Of a stretch of 64,000 bases of DNA, positions 34,007-43,621 are shown in pieces; position 1 is the first letter of the stretch, and the number at the start of each line of letters is the position of its first letter. The notes beneath the pieces were generated by a model that worked only from the letters and a program-made list of their open reading frames with translations, was not told where the DNA came from and did not search any database. Origin of the DNA: CAWKPF01 sp963851415 (GTDB taxonomy: Bacteria > Acidobacteriota > Thermoanaerobaculia > Multivoradales > Multivoraceae); contig CAWKPF010000002.1 in the NCBI GenBank assembly GCA_963851415.1, positions 868,001 through 932,000 on the forward strand. The letters are read 5' to 3'. The position numbers were made by a program, and so were the translations under genes.

Positions 34007-36646
34007 TCACTGGGAATCCCACGCAGAGAGTGTGCCCGATTCGAAGCCGTCCTCGAAAAGAGCCGCCGAGCTGTCGAACCTCGCCGTGCACGAGTGATCG
34101 ACGACCAGCGTCAAGAAGCCATCCTGGCAGTCCTCGCTGCCCGTCCAGCCGCCGAAGGTCGAGCCGTCGAGAGGCTCGGCACCGAGCTGCACCGGCAGCC
34201 CGAGCGTGAAGTCCTCCTCACAGTCCGTTCCGCACACGAGGCCGGCCGGAACGCTGGTGACGCGGCCACTCCCACTTCCTTCGAGCTCGACGTTCAAGTT
34301 GCGGGTCTCGGGACTCACGAACGCCAGGTTGTCGACCTGGCCCGAGCCCAACGCGCGGTCAAAGACCAGCACCTCGTCGAGACTTCCTCGGAAGCGGTTG
34401 TCGTAACGCTCGACCAGGGGATCCGAGGTACCGAAGTAGTAGGGCTCCGTCCCGTGGTCGTAGAGGGCACCGGAGTAGGACTTCGGAGACTCGCCGACCT
34501 CTGCCCCGTCCAGGAAGAGTCGGACCTCGTACTGCTGCGCATCGACGACCATCACGACGTTCACCCAGCTACCGGGGCTGCGCATCGGCGAGCGCACATC
34601 GACGAAGTTGCCACCGGCCAGCCGGACCGAGGCGCGCCAGCGACCGTCGGCATCGTAGAAGAGCCCGGAGCTGCCTCTGGTGACAATGCTGTGGTAGCGG
34701 GTGTCGTCCCCATCGTTCTTTGGAAGCGCATCGGGTTTCGCCCAGACGGCGAGGCTATGGCTGCCCAGGGTGGCGGCTGCCAAACGGTCCGCGGGCCAAA
34801 CGGTGACCAGATCGTCCACGCCATCGAAATGGAGACCCCGGCCCATCTTGGCCTTCTGTCGCGACACCGGAGCTCCACTCGGGTATGCACTCGATCCATC
34901 CGAACCGAAGTTGGAGGTGTCGGCGACCACGTCACTCGAGGGGCCCGAGTCCTCGAAGCGCCACGAGCCCACCAATCCCGGCGCGGAGCTGTGGCTGAAA
35001 TCGACACGAATCCCGTTGGCCTGGTTGCTCCGGGGGGAGGCGTCTTTCACTCCACCCGCCGACAGTCGGTAGCTCGCACCGTCCACCAGATCGGTGGTGG
35101 TCAGCGTCAGCGTTCGCATGTCCGGGGCCAGGGAAGCGCCCACGACTCTCGTTCGGCCGCTGAGCTTGTAGTTGGCGATCTTCTCGGCCGAAGCGACGGT
35201 CACGGGCTCGTCGAAGCCGACGACGACCTCGATCGGACTCCCGCTCGAGGTGACGAACGCAACGCGAGGAGGAGTGACGTCTTCCGGAGTGGTGACGGAT
35301 GAACCCGCACTCGAAGGCCCTTCGAAGCCGTGGTAGTTGACCGCCGAGATCTTGTACTCGTACGGGGTCTCCGCGTCGAGCTCCTGGTCGACGAAGCTCC
35401 TGCGGAAGGTGGTCCCGAGCCGCTCCCCATCGCGGAACACCACATACTGCACGACCCCGGTCTGCGGGTCGGTGGCGGGGGGCCACGAGAGCTCGACCGT
35501 GTCGTGTGACCGGGCCGTGGCGACCAGGCCGGTTGGCGCCGGTGGACCGGTCGTGTCCGGCTCTCCCATCGGCGCCAACATCAACCCGTGGCCACCGCCC
35601 AGGACCCGGTAGTACATGAACCACGTAGACGAGCTTCGGTCGAGAAGAACCGACGGGTTCAGAGGCTCGGCAAACTGATAGGTCACCACCGGAGCACTCA
35701 TCTGCGTGGGACTGCTCGCCGAGAAGGTCCGTGCCTCGAACCTGCGCTCCGGAACGTAGTTGAGAAAGATTGCCCACTGGTCGTCCCCCAACTGCGCCAG
35801 GCTCGCCGGCCCGAGCAGCTGCACGTCGGCTCCGTTGCTCGTGACCCCGGCGGTCTGGTTGAGCTGGCCTCTCGAGCCGCCCCAGGCCACACCGAGCTTT
35901 CGGCGCTGCGGGGAGCCGTTGGGCATGTAGAAGAGCACATACTTGCCCTGGTCGCGCAGGGCGGCCACCGGGAAGAGCTCGTCGCCCGAGCCCCAGACGC
36001 TGGCTTTCGATTGGTCGAGCACGATCCCCTGGTCGGTGAACTGTGCCCCATTGGACGAGACTGCCAGTCGGCCATCGGCATTGACGAGCTCCGGGCTGAT
36101 GGCGGTGTTCGCTCCGTAGTAGAGCAGCACACTCCCGTCGTCGTCGACCAGGGGGGCCCCCGACGCAGCTCCCTCCTCACCGTTCCCGGTGGGAAACCAC
36201 TCGACGACGGGGTTCGAAGGGTGCTTCGAGAAGTCGACTCCGTTGTCACTGGTCGCGACCCCGATCGCGCGGAAGGTGACGGACTCGTCGTCCATTCGGT
36301 AGCAGCACGTGCCCTGGTAGTAGAGGTAGAACTTGCCGTTCTTCTTGACCGCCGAAAGCGTCATTCCCCCGTAGTTCTGGTAGTCCCAGTCTCCCAGCGC
36401 CCCGCCTTCGAGGACCTCACCGTAGTCGGTCCAGGCCGATTGCGCCGGAACCGAGACAGTCGCCAGTCTCGACCCGACCGACCCGGTGTCTGCGGTCTCG
36501 GCCGAAGCCCCCGCGACCGGCGGTGCAAGACCCATCAGCACACCGGCGAACAACCCCAGGGCCGGTCGAAGGAGAAGGCTGGCTGCCCGGAGGGCGCGAC
36601 TCGCGACGGTCTGATTCGCGACAGTGTGACTCGCCGAAGTGTGCAT
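34007..36646 (-). CDS. Secreted multidomain LamG/fibronectin protein with an N-terminal glycosidase-like propeller
   Basis: An 879-residue exported protein. The N-terminus has a signal peptide (LLLRPALGLFAGVLMGLAPP, cleavage near AGASA). Residues about 60-370 contain repeated GKFYLYYQGT, VLLYYGANTA and YVLFYMPNGS segments, as in five-bladed GH43/GH32-like propellers. FN3 lies at about 372-460 (PAPTGLVATARSHDTVELSW). An Ig-like domain lies at 465-555, and a LamG/concanavalin fold at 565-780 (LVGSWRFEDSG, HFDGVDDLV). An InlB-like repeat at 785-860 is rich in Cys (VCGTDCEEDF). The tail FEDGFESGTLSAWDSQ is frequent in secreted proteins of some phyla. No PEP-CTERM anchor follows. A carbohydrate-binding or hydrolytic role outside the cell is inferred. 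Confidence 0.85.
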   Translation of the reverse strand: MHTSASHTVANQTVASRALRAASLLLRPALGLFAGVLMGLAPPVAGASAETADTGSVGSRLATVSVPAQSAWTDYGEVLEGGALGDWDYQNYGGMTLSAVKKNGKFYLYYQGTCCYRMDDESVTFRAIGVATSDNGVDFSKHPSNPVVEWFPTGNGEEGAASGAPLVDDDGSVLLYYGANTAISPELVNADGRLAVSSNGAQFTDQGIVLDQSKASVWGSGDELFPVAALRDQGKYVLFYMPNGSPQRRKLGVAWGGSRGQLNQTAGVTSNGADVQLLGPASLAQLGDDQWAIFLNYVPERRFEARTFSASSPTQMSAPVVTYQFAEPLNPSVLLDRSSSTWFMYYRVLGGGHGLMLAPMGEPDTTGPPAPTGLVATARSHDTVELSWPPATDPQTGVVQYVVFRDGERLGTTFRRSFVDQELDAETPYEYKISAVNYHGFEGPSSAGSSVTTPEDVTPPRVAFVTSSGSPIEVVVGFDEPVTVASAEKIANYKLSGRTRVVGASLAPDMRTLTLTTTDLVDGASYRLSAGGVKDASPRSNQANGIRVDFSHSSAPGLVGSWRFEDSGPSSDVVADTSNFGSDGSSAYPSGAPVSRQKAKMGRGLHFDGVDDLVTVWPADRLAAATLGSHSLAVWAKPDALPKNDGDDTRYHSIVTRGSSGLFYDADGRWRASVRLAGGNFVDVRSPMRSPGSWVNVVMVVDAQQYEVRLFLDGAEVGESPKSYSGALYDHGTEPYYFGTSDPLVERYDNRFRGSLDEVLVFDRALGSGQVDNLAFVSPETRNLNVELEGSGSGRVTSVPAGLVCGTDCEEDFTLGLPVQLGAEPLDGSTFGGWTGSEDCQDGFLTLVVDHSCTARFDSSAALFEDGFESGTLSAWDSQ
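36598..36642 (+). repeat. Three 15-bp tandem repeats in the signal-peptide coding region
   Basis: Three adjacent 15-mers (36598-36612, 36613-36627, 36628-36642) share the pattern GAYTCGCSRMRGTST. They encode successive five-residue units at the N-terminus of the LamG protein (HTSAS, HTVAN, QTVAS). The same GACTCGCGA core recurs as a 12-base palindrome upstream at 36665-36676. Confidence 0.6.
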
Positions 36647-36951
36647 CGACTCTCCTCATGAGCCGACTCGCGAGTCTGGGGGTCTCCGGGAGACCAGGGT
36701 CGGAGCTACGCCCAGCTTCACGAATCGGGCGCAGCAGAAAAGAAAGAAAAAGAGGGACGGAAGCGATCCCCGCTCGGTACCCCCGTGGCAAGCCGGAGGG
36801 GTACACCCACGAGGATTTCTATATCCTATTCGATATATACAGGGATGCAAGGACAATTTTTGCGGCCACGACCACCTCTGCAAGGTTACCGTGAGCGGCT
36901 GCAGGATCCGTTCGCGACGGGCCGCGCTCCGGCCGCCCGACCCCCGCGGTC
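36647..36951 (-). promoter_or_regulatory. Intergenic leader and candidate promoter of the LamG gene
   Basis: This 305-base gap has no gene. On the minus strand TTGCAT (36845-36850) and TAGGAT (36823-36828), 16 bases apart in the only AT-rich stretch, could be a weak promoter. The resulting leader of about 170 bases contains a seven-pair hairpin GTACCCC/GGGGTAC (36777-36804), a palindrome GGTCTCC-G-GGAGACC (36681-36695) and the perfect palindrome GACTCGCGAGTC (36665-36676). These may be operator or RNA structures; no known riboswitch consensus was found. Confidence 0.35.
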
Positions 36952-38604
36952 CTACGAGCCGGCCCGTTTCCGGAAGACCGAGAAATCGCCGAACCGTTGC
37001 ACCGGCTCGAAGTGGCGACGCAACACCTCGGAGCTCTCCGCGGACCGGCTGTAGCGCTCGATCACCAGGAGGGAGACGTCCTTCTCGAGCAGCATCTCCT
37101 CGATCTCCTGGGCGACTGCGGGATCGTCGAGGCCCCGGCGAAGGCGTTCTGTATAGATCCACTCCAGCGCTCGCCCGGGCCTGCGCTTCAGCAAGGCGTA
37201 GGCGAGATCTTTGCGGATCACAGGAACCGAATCGCCGAGGTGGTCTTCGAGGTAGCGCCGGGTGTCATCGAAACCCCTCTCCCCGTACTCGGTCCAACTG
37301 ACCGACGTCGTGTAGGGACGGATCTGCTCCCCATCGGTCCACAACGCGACGGCGACGAAAACACCGAGGAGCACGGGCACCACCAAAGCCCGACCGTGGC
37401 GATCCAGGAAGAACGACACCAACGCGATGGCGGCCGCAGGAACCACCATCGCGAACACGAGGTAGCTCGATCCGTCCATCGAAAGCGGATCCTCGAGCAG
37501 GACGGCGAGCGGGATCGCGCAGGTCATGCCGAGGACGACAGCGAGACACAGACCCCTCGATCCGTGCTGACGCTTCCATCTCCAGAGTCCGTCCGCGACG
37601 ACGATCGTGGCCACCGCATAGGCGAAGAACTGATAGCGACTCAGCTGATTCCAGCGCAGGGTCGTGACCGCCAGCACCACCACGGCGAAACAACCCAGGA
37701 AATCCGAAGACCGGATCCCGGGGGCCTTCCTCCAGATCTCCACGGCTCGCTGCACGAGCACGACGATCAGAAGACCTGCAAAGCCCGCGGAGAGCCATCG
37801 GAAGTTCGTCCAGATTCGCATCAGCGAAGAGCCCCCGCCAGCCGGTTTCCCGGCCAGGAGCTTGTTCCACATCGAGAACTCGACGAAGGCCAAGGGCGCC
37901 ACTCCGGTGATCGAGCAGTAGAGAAGCCAGGAAACGGCGAAGAGACTGACGCCGGTGATCGCGATCGTGGCGCACAGTCTGAGACTCGCCACCAGGCCCT
38001 GCGCCATCAGCGCGTAGATACCCAACGCCACCAGTAGCAGCAGAGCAATGCTCTCGTGAGACCAGAGACAGAGTGCGTACGAAAGGGCGAGCTGCCAGAC
38101 GCTGCTCCGGGTGATCTGGAAATCGTGTCGGTAGAGCACCCCCATGAAGACCAGGGAGGTGACCGGAAGGAGGGTCGTCGTCTGGTCGGCAATCAGGGAA
38201 TGCTGGATCGAGATCGGACTGACCGCGTAGAGAAGCGCTGCGATGGCCCCGATCGCCGGCCCCTCGCCAGTGGGGAAGGCGAGGATCGACACCCGCACGA
38301 GGAGGAAACAGACGAGCAATGCGCAGAGCAGCCCGGGCAGCCTCGCGACGACGTCCGTTTCTCCGAAGAGCTGGAAGAAGACCGCCAGGAGGTGGTGGTA
38401 CAGCGTCGGGTGAGCGATCTCGTACTGGCCGGTGCCGAGCTCGTCGAAACCGAGCTCGGCGATCGCTCCGGCCACGTAGGCGACCGGCCAGGCCTGATCC
38501 ATCGTCAGGGGCTTTCCGAGCGAAAAAAGGCTCCAGCCCGCGAGCACGACCCACGACAGTGCGAGCGCCTTCTTCGGCCAGGAGCCCCTGCCGGTCCCAC
38601 TCAT
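36952..38604 (-). CDS. GT39-family membrane glycosyltransferase (ArnT/PMT-like)
   Basis: A 550-residue protein with about ten to twelve membrane helices. The first periplasmic loop contains LTMDQAWPVAYVAGAIAELG near residue 33 and AHPTLYHHLLAVFFQLFGET near 64, followed by VVARLPGLLCALLVC. These acidic and His residues before the ARLPG helix are typical of GT39 enzymes that use polyprenyl-phosphate sugars. A soluble C-terminal domain of about 120 residues follows (YLEDHLGDSVPVIRKDLAYA). It overlaps the upstream AP-superfamily gene by ATGA, so the two are co-translated. The acceptor is unknown; lipid or protein is possible. Confidence 0.85.
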   Translation of the reverse strand: MSGTGRGSWPKKALALSWVVLAGWSLFSLGKPLTMDQAWPVAYVAGAIAELGFDELGTGQYEIAHPTLYHHLLAVFFQLFGETDVVARLPGLLCALLVCFLLVRVSILAFPTGEGPAIGAIAALLYAVSPISIQHSLIADQTTTLLPVTSLVFMGVLYRHDFQITRSSVWQLALSYALCLWSHESIALLLLVALGIYALMAQGLVASLRLCATIAITGVSLFAVSWLLYCSITGVAPLAFVEFSMWNKLLAGKPAGGGSSLMRIWTNFRWLSAGFAGLLIVVLVQRAVEIWRKAPGIRSSDFLGCFAVVVLAVTTLRWNQLSRYQFFAYAVATIVVADGLWRWKRQHGSRGLCLAVVLGMTCAIPLAVLLEDPLSMDGSSYLVFAMVVPAAAIALVSFFLDRHGRALVVPVLLGVFVAVALWTDGEQIRPYTTSVSWTEYGERGFDDTRRYLEDHLGDSVPVIRKDLAYALLKRRPGRALEWIYTERLRRGLDDPAVAQEIEEMLLEKDVSLLVIERYSRSAESSEVLRRHFEPVQRFGDFSVFRKRAGS

Positions 38605-40139
38605 AGATAGCCCAACGCTCGCAGACGCTCCTCTTCTTCGGGCGTCAGCACCGGCGGGTCGCTCGCCCCCTCCCCGACCCGGAGGCCATTCTCGGCACAG
38701 TGCTGACGATAGATCTCCAACTCCTGCTCGAGCTCGAGCAGCTTCTCGGGATGCGTCGAAGCGAGATCGGTCGTCTCCCGAGGATCCCTACGGAGATCGT
38801 AGAGCTCTCGCCGCACGACGGGACCCCACAACACGACCGGCAGCTCCCGATTCTCGCGACGAAGCTCTCCCTCCTGGAGCGCAGCCTCGCCTCGCTCACC
38901 CGGGGGAAGCCAACGATAGGTAGCGATGTACTTCCAGCCGTCCACGATGACCGAGCGCATGACGTTGCGCTCTCGGATCAAGAGCTCGGCCACGACGCGG
39001 CCATCCGCTGGCTCGCCGACCATGCGATCACCTTGCGGCGCGAACAACGGCCGCCCGTCGAGCTCGAGGGGGTCGTGGGGAATCACCAGGAGCTTCAGGA
39101 GACTCGGCATCACGTCGACGCCCGAGACCTTCGACGAGACCCTCTGGGGCGCGAGCAGGTCCGGGGCCCAGAAGAGGAGCGGCACACGAATGGACTCCTC
39201 GTACAGGGTCCAGGCATGCTCGACGAAGCCGTGCTCGAGAAACTCCTCGCCATGGTCCGCGGTGACGACCACCATCGTCCTCTCGAGCAGATCCAGCTGC
39301 TCGAGGGTAGAGAACAGCTGCTCGATCGCCTCGTCTGTGCTCGCGATCTCGGCGTCGTAGCGAAGCACCAGGTCTTCGAATCGATCGTCTCCGGGCCCGA
39401 AACCCTCCTCGACGAGCTGATCGATCTCTGTGCGAACCGTGCCGTAGAGGCTGAGCGGTTTCTCGAAGATCGTGTCGGCGAAGCGCCGGTAGAGGCTGGG
39501 GGGAGGATCGTAGGGCCCGTGGGGATCCAGGTAGTGGAGATAGAGCAGGAAGTTGTCACGGCGATGCTTGCGCAGAAACTTGCGAGCACGCTTGGAGAGG
39601 CGGGGCCCCATTCGGCTCAAGTCCCAGCGCTCGGGCAGATTCTGCACCTCGTCGAAACCACGGGCGAAGGCCTCGGCGGTCAGAGAGGTCGTGTTGCTCA
39701 AGAAACCGGTCTGATAGCCGGCGGCCCGAAAGAGCTCCGCCAGGGTCGGCGCACCGGGGTGAGGAGTCGCACCCCAGCCGACGCTGCCTCCGCTGGTGGG
39801 GAGCCGTCCCGTGAACAGTGAGCTGACCGACTCCCGCGTAAAGGACGAGGTGGATCGCGCCTCTTCGAAGACCACCCCTTCGGAAGCGAGCCGATCGAGA
39901 AACGGGGTCGTACTCCGCGAGTACCCATAGGCACCCACATGGTCCGCGCGCAGCGTATCGATGTTGATGAGGATCAGGCTGTAGCCGACCTCCGACGCCA
40001 GCGGCTGCGGTCGGCAGGCTGACGTCGTGATCGACAGACAGGCGAGCAGCGAGACCGCCGAGAGAACGAGCAGGCTTCTGCCAGATGGCCCCCCCCCGCG
40101 CCGCCCGCAGTAGCGCAGTCTCGTTCGCGGCTCGTTCAC
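38601..40139 (-). CDS. Sulfatase-like lipoprotein of the alkaline phosphatase superfamily
   Basis: GTG 40139 gives 512 residues and a lipoprotein signal peptide, SLLVLSAVSLLAC, with Cys34. The metal site begins LINIDTLRADHVGAYGYSRS (Asp61). At the place of the sulfatase formylglycine motif CxPxR the protein has FTRESVSSLFTGRLP. The nucleophile position is therefore Thr101, and both the motif Pro and Arg are absent. LHYLDPHGPYDPP, TADHGEEFLEHGFVEH and the tail EEERLRALGYL follow. This resembles Thr-using phosphotransferases or phosphodiesterases more than true sulfatases. The anchor places it in the periplasm. A run of nine C lies at 40089-40097, within its N-terminal coding region. Confidence 0.87.
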   Translation of the reverse strand: MNEPRTRLRYCGRRGGGPSGRSLLVLSAVSLLACLSITTSACRPQPLASEVGYSLILINIDTLRADHVGAYGYSRSTTPFLDRLASEGVVFEEARSTSSFTRESVSSLFTGRLPTSGGSVGWGATPHPGAPTLAELFRAAGYQTGFLSNTTSLTAEAFARGFDEVQNLPERWDLSRMGPRLSKRARKFLRKHRRDNFLLYLHYLDPHGPYDPPPSLYRRFADTIFEKPLSLYGTVRTEIDQLVEEGFGPGDDRFEDLVLRYDAEIASTDEAIEQLFSTLEQLDLLERTMVVVTADHGEEFLEHGFVEHAWTLYEESIRVPLLFWAPDLLAPQRVSSKVSGVDVMPSLLKLLVIPHDPLELDGRPLFAPQGDRMVGEPADGRVVAELLIRERNVMRSVIVDGWKYIATYRWLPPGERGEAALQEGELRRENRELPVVLWGPVVRRELYDLRRDPRETTDLASTHPEKLLELEQELEIYRQHCAENGLRVGEGASDPPVLTPEEEERLRALGYL

Positions 40140-40189
40140 CCGTGGGATGCTATACCATCGCGTGCCCTGCCCCTGCACGTGAAGACCCC

Positions 40190-41749
40190 ATGACCACGAC
40201 TCGATCACAGGCCAAGGACACGACCCCGAGCTCCAGCGCAGGGCGAGTCGAGCGCCTGGATCTGGCGACTCTGGTGGCCGCCCTCTCGTTCGTACTCGTG
40301 TGCGTCGCCGTCTCCAACTGTGGAGGCGGACCCGCCCAGAACTCGCAGTCCGAGTCAGGGGACGATGCACCGCTCAACGTTCTGATTCTGCTCCTCGACA
40401 CCACCCGCGCGGATCGCCTCTCTGCGTACGGCTACGCCCGCGAACTGACGCCGGCAATCGATCGATTGGCGAGCGAGGGAGTGCTCTTCAGCCGTTTCTA
40501 CTCCAATTCGAGCTGGACCCTCCCCGCTCACGCATCGCTCTTCACCGGCCTCTACCCAGTCGCCCACCGAGCCACTCAGGAAACGCTCGAACTCGGCAAC
40601 GACCCTCCGACGATGGCCGAGATCTTCACCCAGGCTGGCTACGCCACCTTCGCCTCGAGCTCCAACGGCGTGGTCAATCAAGGGTCGGGACTGGCGCGTG
40701 GCTTCGAGGAATTCGTCGAAGTCTTCCGCCCGAAGGTTCGAGACCGGTACAAGAAATGGCGCCGCCATGCCAACAACGTCGCTCTGGAGCGCTTCCTCGA
40801 CGAAGGGCGTGGCGAACAGCCGTTCTTCGCCTTCCTGAACTACATCGACGCGCACCTCCCCTATCAGCCACCCAAACGATTCCGCCGACGCTGGGTGCGC
40901 AACGAGTTCGACTCCGATGAAGTCGAGGCTGCAACCTGGCTCGGAATGAAGAGTCACTACCTCTTGCCCGCCGGGCTGAGCAAGCGTCAGCTGGAGATCT
41001 TGAGCGACCTCTACGATGCGGAGATCGCCTATCTCGACGATCAGATCGGCCACGTGGTCGAGATGCTCGACGAACGAGGGCTACTCGACGAGACCCTGAT
41101 CATCCTGACCGCCGATCACGGCGAGAATCTGGGAGAGCACGGGCACCTGGCCCACGTCTTCAGCGTCTACAACACGCTGCTGCACATCCCCTTGATCGTT
41201 CGCTTTCCCGACGGTGCACGAGCAGCCACGGTGCGCTCTGACGTGGCACAACTGGTCGACCTGTTTCCGACCGTGCTTCGTCAGGCGGGCCTGGCCGAAG
41301 CTCCGAACCACGGACGCGACCTGTTCGCCGCCCGGGCCGCTGAGGTCAGCCGGCCAGCGCTCTCCGAGTACTACTACCCTCGGCAGGTTCTCTCGGTGTT
41401 CACCGAGGAGGAGCTCGAGGAGCACGGACCACGCTTCCTGCCCTTCATGCAACGGTGGCGAGCGATTCAAGACGATCGCTTCAAGCTCATCGAGGGCTCG
41501 GCAGGGATCACCACACTCTACGACCTCGGCGCCGATCCCCACGAGGAACGGCCTCTTCCCGAGAGCGGCCCCTGGCTCGAGCCTCGCACGCGGCTCCTCG
41601 AAGCACTTCACGAGCTGGTCGAGACCCTTCAGGGCACTCCACCTCTCGACCCCGCGCCCCCACCCGGCTGGCTCCTGCCGGGATTCGAGGCCACCATCGA
41701 CGACCCCGAAGTCCTGGAGCAGCTCCGAGAGCTCGGCTACGTCCACTGA
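40190..41749 (+). CDS. Sulfatase-like protein of the alkaline phosphatase superfamily, membrane-anchored
   Basis: ATG 40190 gives 519 residues, starting 50 bases from the divergent relative at 40139. A hydrophobic segment, LATLVAALSFVLVCVAVSNC, lies near residues 25-44 and ends in Cys, so it is a membrane anchor or lipoprotein signal. Core motifs: LILLLDTTRADRLSAYGYAR, then SSWTLPAHASLFTGLYP with Thr110 at the sulfatase Cys position and His in place of Arg. ILTADHGENLGEHGHLAH and a C-terminal LRELGYVH complete the set. The pair of divergent paralogues probably acts on the same class of extracytoplasmic phosphate or sulfate ester. No formylglycine motif is present. Confidence 0.88.
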   Translation: MTTTRSQAKDTTPSSSAGRVERLDLATLVAALSFVLVCVAVSNCGGGPAQNSQSESGDDAPLNVLILLLDTTRADRLSAYGYARELTPAIDRLASEGVLFSRFYSNSSWTLPAHASLFTGLYPVAHRATQETLELGNDPPTMAEIFTQAGYATFASSSNGVVNQGSGLARGFEEFVEVFRPKVRDRYKKWRRHANNVALERFLDEGRGEQPFFAFLNYIDAHLPYQPPKRFRRRWVRNEFDSDEVEAATWLGMKSHYLLPAGLSKRQLEILSDLYDAEIAYLDDQIGHVVEMLDERGLLDETLIILTADHGENLGEHGHLAHVFSVYNTLLHIPLIVRFPDGARAATVRSDVAQLVDLFPTVLRQAGLAEAPNHGRDLFAARAAEVSRPALSEYYYPRQVLSVFTEEELEEHGPRFLPFMQRWRAIQDDRFKLIEGSAGITTLYDLGADPHEERPLPESGPWLEPRTRLLEALHELVETLQGTPPLDPAPPPGWLLPGFEATIDDPEVLEQLRELGYVH

Positions 41750-41783
41750 CTCTGGCCGTCGAACCCGATCAGCCCTCGCGCCG

Positions 41784-43547
41784 TCAGCGCTCCCCTCCGA
41801 GTTCCTGGCTCGGCCAGCGAAAGACCCGAAACCGCCACCCGTCCGGCACCTCGACCCGTTCGAGATGCTGCTCCAGGAAGTCGGCCGTCTCGGCCGGCAC
41901 GAAGGGTGCCTGACGCCAATGAACCTCCTCGACGATCACCAGGCCGGTGCCGTTCTCCGCGACCAGCCTCGCCACGGACTCTGCCGAACTGATCACGGGC
42001 CTCCGGGTCCTGAAGTCGAGGTCGAACTCGTCCCCCGACGGAGTTTCGGCCCGCACCGTCGCCAGGAGATCGACGTCCAGCCGCGCGAGATGGTAGAGCG
42101 CCTTGACCCCGGCCGAGGCGACCACGACGTCAGCATGGGCTGCCAGCGTCTCGAACGTCGCCCGGGCCGCCTCCCAGTTCGAGGGCTGGTGGGAAATCTG
42201 CATCGGCGCTACCAGGATGCCGAACCTACCTGGAGCTGGCCAGCTCTGCGTGGACGCAGTGACCATTCCGAGCGAAACGCGGTATGCCGGGTTCGCGAAC
42301 ACCAGGGTGAGCGGCACCGAGGCCGCGAGTGCAACCACCAGAACGCCCGCCAGCCTCGCAGCGAGACGACGAGCGGGCGAGACCACCGCCAGAGCTCCCC
42401 GAGTGAGTCGTCGGATCTCGGGCCACCCCGCCGCCGCCGCAAGACCCAGGATCATGTGGACAAAGGGCCAGGCATAGAAGAGGTAGCGATCGCTCTTTCG
42501 TCCTGCACCGGAGTGCAGCAGGAGAGCGACACCGAAGACCACGATCGCGAAGTACGTGAACCGCCGATCGCTCTTCCAGTCCACGAGGAGCGCAATCGGC
42601 GCCACCGCGACGAAGACCGGGTACGCATTGAGCAGCATCCGCACGTAGAACATCGCATCCGAGCGATAGGGCTCCATGAACTGAGGGGCCGACGAGTAGT
42701 TTCTGAGCAGGCTCTCCACCGGAAGGACGAAGAGGAGCGCCACGCCGGAGGCCAGGAGGACGAGCAGAGACAACCACCTCGCTCGAGCGGACATTCGCCT
42801 CCAGCGAGCCGATGCGACTTCCAGGAGGAGCCAGACCGCCAGGGCGATCACTCCCATCATCGTGTTGAAGCCCAGAGCGAGGGCGACGACGATTCCGACC
42901 GCGGCACCGGCGAGATAGAGCCAGGTGTAGATCGAGCGGATGGATCCGAGAGTCGCGCGGTAGAGCGCCAGACTTCCCGCCACGAAGGCCAGGGCCTGCA
43001 CACTGTAGAACCGACTGAGCTGAGAGAGCATCAAGGCGAGCGGATCGAAACAGAGCAGGAGCGCACTGACTCGGCCGGCTATCGGCCCCCCCAGCCGGCG
43101 CCCGGCGACGAAGACCACGGTGACCAGAGCGCTGCCGGCAAGGAGAGAAGGCAGTCTCGCGACGGAAAGGTGATCGCCGAAGAGACCGATCGAAGCCGCC
43201 ACCATACGGGTGAAGAGCGCTGCCCGACCGTACTCGATGGCTGGCAGTCCATCGCTGTCGACGAAATTCCGCGCAGCCAGAAGGTGATAGTACTCGTCGT
43301 AGAACCCCTGATGGCCGAGGTGGATCAGACGAACGAGCGCGGCGAGCCCGAACACGAGCACGGGCTCGGCCCAGGGCCAGCGGACGGTAGGATTCGGAGA
43401 AGTCGGCACGAAAGGGAGCTCTGGGTGGAAGCTGCAGCGGATGCTACCAGCACGGTCCGCGCCGGCCTCGAGGAGGATCTTCCGAGCTCCTGGCTGAAGA
43501 GCGAGGCTTTCCGCCTCCTCCACTGGCGGACCGGATATGATTGTCAC
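41784..43547 (-). CDS. GT39-family membrane glycosyltransferase
   Basis: A 587-residue multi-helix protein. GHQGFYDEYYHLLAARNF near residue 78 is the acidic first loop, followed by LFGDHLSVARLPSLLAGSAL near 122, which carries the ARLPS motif of GT39 proteins. About eleven helices precede a soluble C-terminal domain of roughly 150 residues (NWEAARATFETLAAHADVVV). The GTG at 43547 is the longest start. GTG 43409, just before the first helix, would remove a 46-residue segment of unusual composition and is equally plausible. The enzyme should use a polyprenyl-phosphate sugar on the periplasmic side. Confidence 0.84.
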   Translation of the reverse strand: MTIISGPPVEEAESLALQPGARKILLEAGADRAGSIRCSFHPELPFVPTSPNPTVRWPWAEPVLVFGLAALVRLIHLGHQGFYDEYYHLLAARNFVDSDGLPAIEYGRAALFTRMVAASIGLFGDHLSVARLPSLLAGSALVTVVFVAGRRLGGPIAGRVSALLLCFDPLALMLSQLSRFYSVQALAFVAGSLALYRATLGSIRSIYTWLYLAGAAVGIVVALALGFNTMMGVIALAVWLLLEVASARWRRMSARARWLSLLVLLASGVALLFVLPVESLLRNYSSAPQFMEPYRSDAMFYVRMLLNAYPVFVAVAPIALLVDWKSDRRFTYFAIVVFGVALLLHSGAGRKSDRYLFYAWPFVHMILGLAAAAGWPEIRRLTRGALAVVSPARRLAARLAGVLVVALAASVPLTLVFANPAYRVSLGMVTASTQSWPAPGRFGILVAPMQISHQPSNWEAARATFETLAAHADVVVASAGVKALYHLARLDVDLLATVRAETPSGDEFDLDFRTRRPVISSAESVARLVAENGTGLVIVEEVHWRQAPFVPAETADFLEQHLERVEVPDGWRFRVFRWPSQELGGER

Positions 43548-43621
43548 TCTCGCTTCGGTGGGCCCTCGGAGCAGTCCGGCCAGGTGATCGCCGGAAGGTG
43601 ACGTTCGCGAGGAGACGCTGA

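Noticed and set aside
36647..36951. Cyclic-di-GMP or other known riboswitch in the LamG leader
   Set aside because: A GGCAAGCC stretch resembles part of the c-di-GMP-I motif, but the other conserved segments are missing.
38601..41749. True sulfatases at 38601 and 40190
   Set aside because: The formylglycine motif CxPxR is absent in both; only the superfamily assignment is safe.
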